Source of the DNA: Bacteroidales bacterium
Lineage (GTDB): Bacteria; Bacteroidota; Bacteroidia; Bacteroidales; JAADGE01
Length of the DNA stretch: 17,433 nt
NCBI GenBank assembly: GCA_029934265.1
Contig: JAOZMN010000019.1
Span: 1 to 17,433, forward strand
Reading direction: 5' to 3'
The notes under the pieces are model-generated. The model was not told where the DNA came from and searched no databases. It saw nothing but the letters and a program-made list of their open reading frames with translations. The position numbers and the translations under genes were made by a program. This document shows, one piece after another, positions 16,168-17,433 of the stretch (position 1 is the first letter of the stretch; each line of letters opens with the position of its first letter).

Positions 16168-16965
16168 ATGAAAAAATTAAATTTAAAACAAGGAACAAAA
16201 ATTATTATTGCAGGATTAATCCTGTTTGCCGTAAATTTCCAATCATGCAAAAAGGAAGAATCACAAGGAGTTACGCCGGTATTACCTCCACAATCGGCAT
16301 TTGTCATGGAATTTTCCGATTTTGACAATGCAAATAAAGATGTAAAGTCTTTGAATAATTACCTGCATTCAGCCTTGAATGTCGGAGTTTGGAATATAGT
16401 ACTTACAGTAGGTTTGGTAGTACCGGTTGCCTCTTATGTCGAAGCCGTAAAGCAAGAACCTACTTATCAAGGAGATAACAAATGGCTCTGGTCATACAGT
16501 TTCGGAACTCAATATCAAGCCAATCTGACAGGAACCGTAAAAGGAACCGAAATAGAATGGGAAATGCGTATAAGCAAAACCGGTAGTTATACCGATTTTC
16601 TGTGGTACAAAGGAACTTCCGACATATCAAGAACTTATGCAAAATGGACTTTATACAAATCACAAGAGAACCCGACAGAGTTACTAAGTATAGACTGGAA
16701 ACTCAACAGCGACGGAACGGCACAAATAGAATATAAAAACATAGAACCCGCCGGAGCAGAAAACGGAGGTTATATTTCTTACGGACAAATTTCCGGTTCA
16801 GAATTTGATTCGTTTTACAATATTTACAACAAAGGGAAAGACAATTTGACTGAAATAGAATGGAGTAAAGTAAATAAAAACGGACACGTAAAAGACAAAA
16901 ATAAATTCGGAGACGAACAATGGCATTGTTGGGATACAAGTTTTAATGATGTTGATTGTCAATAA
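16168..16965 (+). CDS. Uncharacterised lipoprotein
   Basis: I do not recognise this 265-residue protein. It has a lipoprotein signal (MKKLNLKQGTKIIIAGLILFA...) with likely acylated C27 in NFQSCKK, then a Pro-rich linker and a beta-rich domain full of W, Y and T with alternating pattern (NKWLWSYSFGTQYQANLTG; EIEWEMRIS; AKWTLYKS; LLSIDWKLNSDGTAQIEYKN) that looks like a beta barrel or sandwich. The tail (EQWHCWDTSFNDVDCQ) holds two cysteines that could pair. The KK after the lipobox cysteine gives no surface-export signal I can call. It lies 61 bp after the nuclease gene and 29 bp before a STAS-like gene. Confidence 0.75.
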   Translation: MKKLNLKQGTKIIIAGLILFAVNFQSCKKEESQGVTPVLPPQSAFVMEFSDFDNANKDVKSLNNYLHSALNVGVWNIVLTVGLVVPVASYVEAVKQEPTYQGDNKWLWSYSFGTQYQANLTGTVKGTEIEWEMRISKTGSYTDFLWYKGTSDISRTYAKWTLYKSQENPTELLSIDWKLNSDGTAQIEYKNIEPAGAENGGYISYGQISGSEFDSFYNIYNKGKDNLTEIEWSKVNKNGHVKDKNKFGDEQWHCWDTSFNDVDCQ

Positions 16966-16994
16966 AATTAATTCTATTTATAAAATAATAAATT

Positions 16995-17378
16995 ATGGAA
17001 CAACAATTTAGCGAAACAACTATTGTAATTGAACATAAAGGCGTAAAAATAGCTTATCTCGATTACAGAAATCTGAAGAAGCCCGAAGAATTTAAAGCAA
17101 AAGTCGGTGAAACATTTGAAAGAATTAAATATTATACTGAAAATAATATAAAGGACATATTGATTTTAACCGACCTTACCGGTTCTTTTATTTACGGCGA
17201 ATCTCAAAAACATCTTAAAGAATCGACGAAAATGGGACGAAATTTTGTAAAAAAATCGGCTGTGATAGGTATTTCAGGAGGAAAAAAAATACTTTTGAAT
17301 ATGATAAATACTTTTTCAGGTTATCAGACAAGAGCTTTTAATACAATAGAAGAAGCTAAAGATTGGCTTGTAAAATAA
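16995..17378 (+). CDS. Small STAS/SpoIIAA-like protein
   Basis: A 127-residue cytoplasmic protein with alternating beta and alpha segments (KGVKIAYLDYRNL; DILILTDLTGSF; AVIGISGGKKILLNMINTF; FNTIEEAKDWLVK) typical of the SpoIIAA-like/STAS-SEC14 fold of small stand-alone proteins. The C-terminal T-I-E-E-A-K-x-W-L ending is common in this group. Members are mostly of unknown function. A serine-threonine pair near residue 78 (KESTKMG) is no clear equivalent of the SpoIIAA phosphoserine. It is probably co-transcribed with the lipoprotein. Confidence 0.6.
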   Translation: MEQQFSETTIVIEHKGVKIAYLDYRNLKKPEEFKAKVGETFERIKYYTENNIKDILILTDLTGSFIYGESQKHLKESTKMGRNFVKKSAVIGISGGKKILLNMINTFSGYQTRAFNTIEEAKDWLVK

Positions 17379-17393
17379 TTGTGTATATTTCAA

Positions 17394-17429
17394 TTGAAAA
17401 GTACCCGGTATTCCGGTTGAAAAGTATCC
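17394..17429. repeat. 23-bp-spaced TTGAAAAGTAYCC repeats, possible end of an IS21-like element
   Basis: TTGAAAAGTACCC (17394-17406) and TTGAAAAGTATCC (17417-17429) are spaced by 23 bp, with CCGG-TATT-CCGG between and overlapping the first copy. The sequence before it starts TGTGTATATTTC at 17380, right after the STAS-like stop. Repeated transposase-binding sites near an end starting 5'-TG are typical of IS21-family elements, but the window ends before any transposase gene. Confidence 0.4.
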
Positions 17430-17433
17430 ACTA

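Overview
The window looks like an AT-rich chromosomal segment of a Bacteroidota bacterium, probably anaerobic or microaerophilic. The evidence is the low GC, the lack of clear Shine-Dalgarno sites, a TAnnTTTG-type -7 promoter box upstream of hcp, the Reg_prop/Y_Y_Y sensor architecture, and a Desulfovibrio-like hybrid cluster protein. It reads as a housekeeping and stress-response region peppered with short intergenic repeats. I see no large prophage, CRISPR array, tRNA or rRNA.

Layout. 3-3314 (+): the C-terminal part of a giant sensor running off the left edge (substrate-binding-domain tail, two-component propeller, Y_Y_Y, one membrane helix, coiled coil, SpoIIE-type phosphatase). It ends at a perfect 24-bp hairpin facing a lone Hpt phosphotransfer protein (-). 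4065-5792 (+): phosphoglucomutase/phosphomannomutase, convergent with hcp (-, 5929-7584). hcp is divergent from a Crp/Fnr-family regulator (+, 7836-8501), and the space between holds a clear CRP-geometry palindrome beside a Bacteroidota promoter box. 8513-8656: a 144-bp MITE-like element. 8734-10706 (+): an RND-type membrane fusion protein overlapping a PPK2 polyphosphate kinase by 4 bp, closed by a terminator.

10772-13741 (-): an RluD-type pseudouridine synthase, and separately a two-gene unit of a YafK-like L,D-transpeptidase lipoprotein followed 2 bp later by an LpxH-like hydrolase that starts with TTG. 13998-14557 (+): an exported App1-type (DUF2183) phosphatase split by a -1 frameshift exactly at an A_AAA_AAA heptamer. 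14868-17378 (+): a secreted DRGH nuclease with a C-terminal OB-like domain, an unrecognised lipoprotein and a small STAS-like protein. At the right edge, 23-bp-spaced repeats may be the end of an IS21-like element.

Themes. hcp plus its divergent regulator form a recognisable nitrosative-stress module. The L,D-transpeptidase/LpxH pair is an envelope-biogenesis unit (peptidoglycan and lipid A). The sensor phosphatase, Hpt and STAS-like proteins are all signalling parts but are not arranged as one operon. The most unusual items are the frameshifted App1 gene, the MITE, and a 34-bp intergenic repeat found in two copies on opposite strands 8 kb apart, each followed by a short hairpin.
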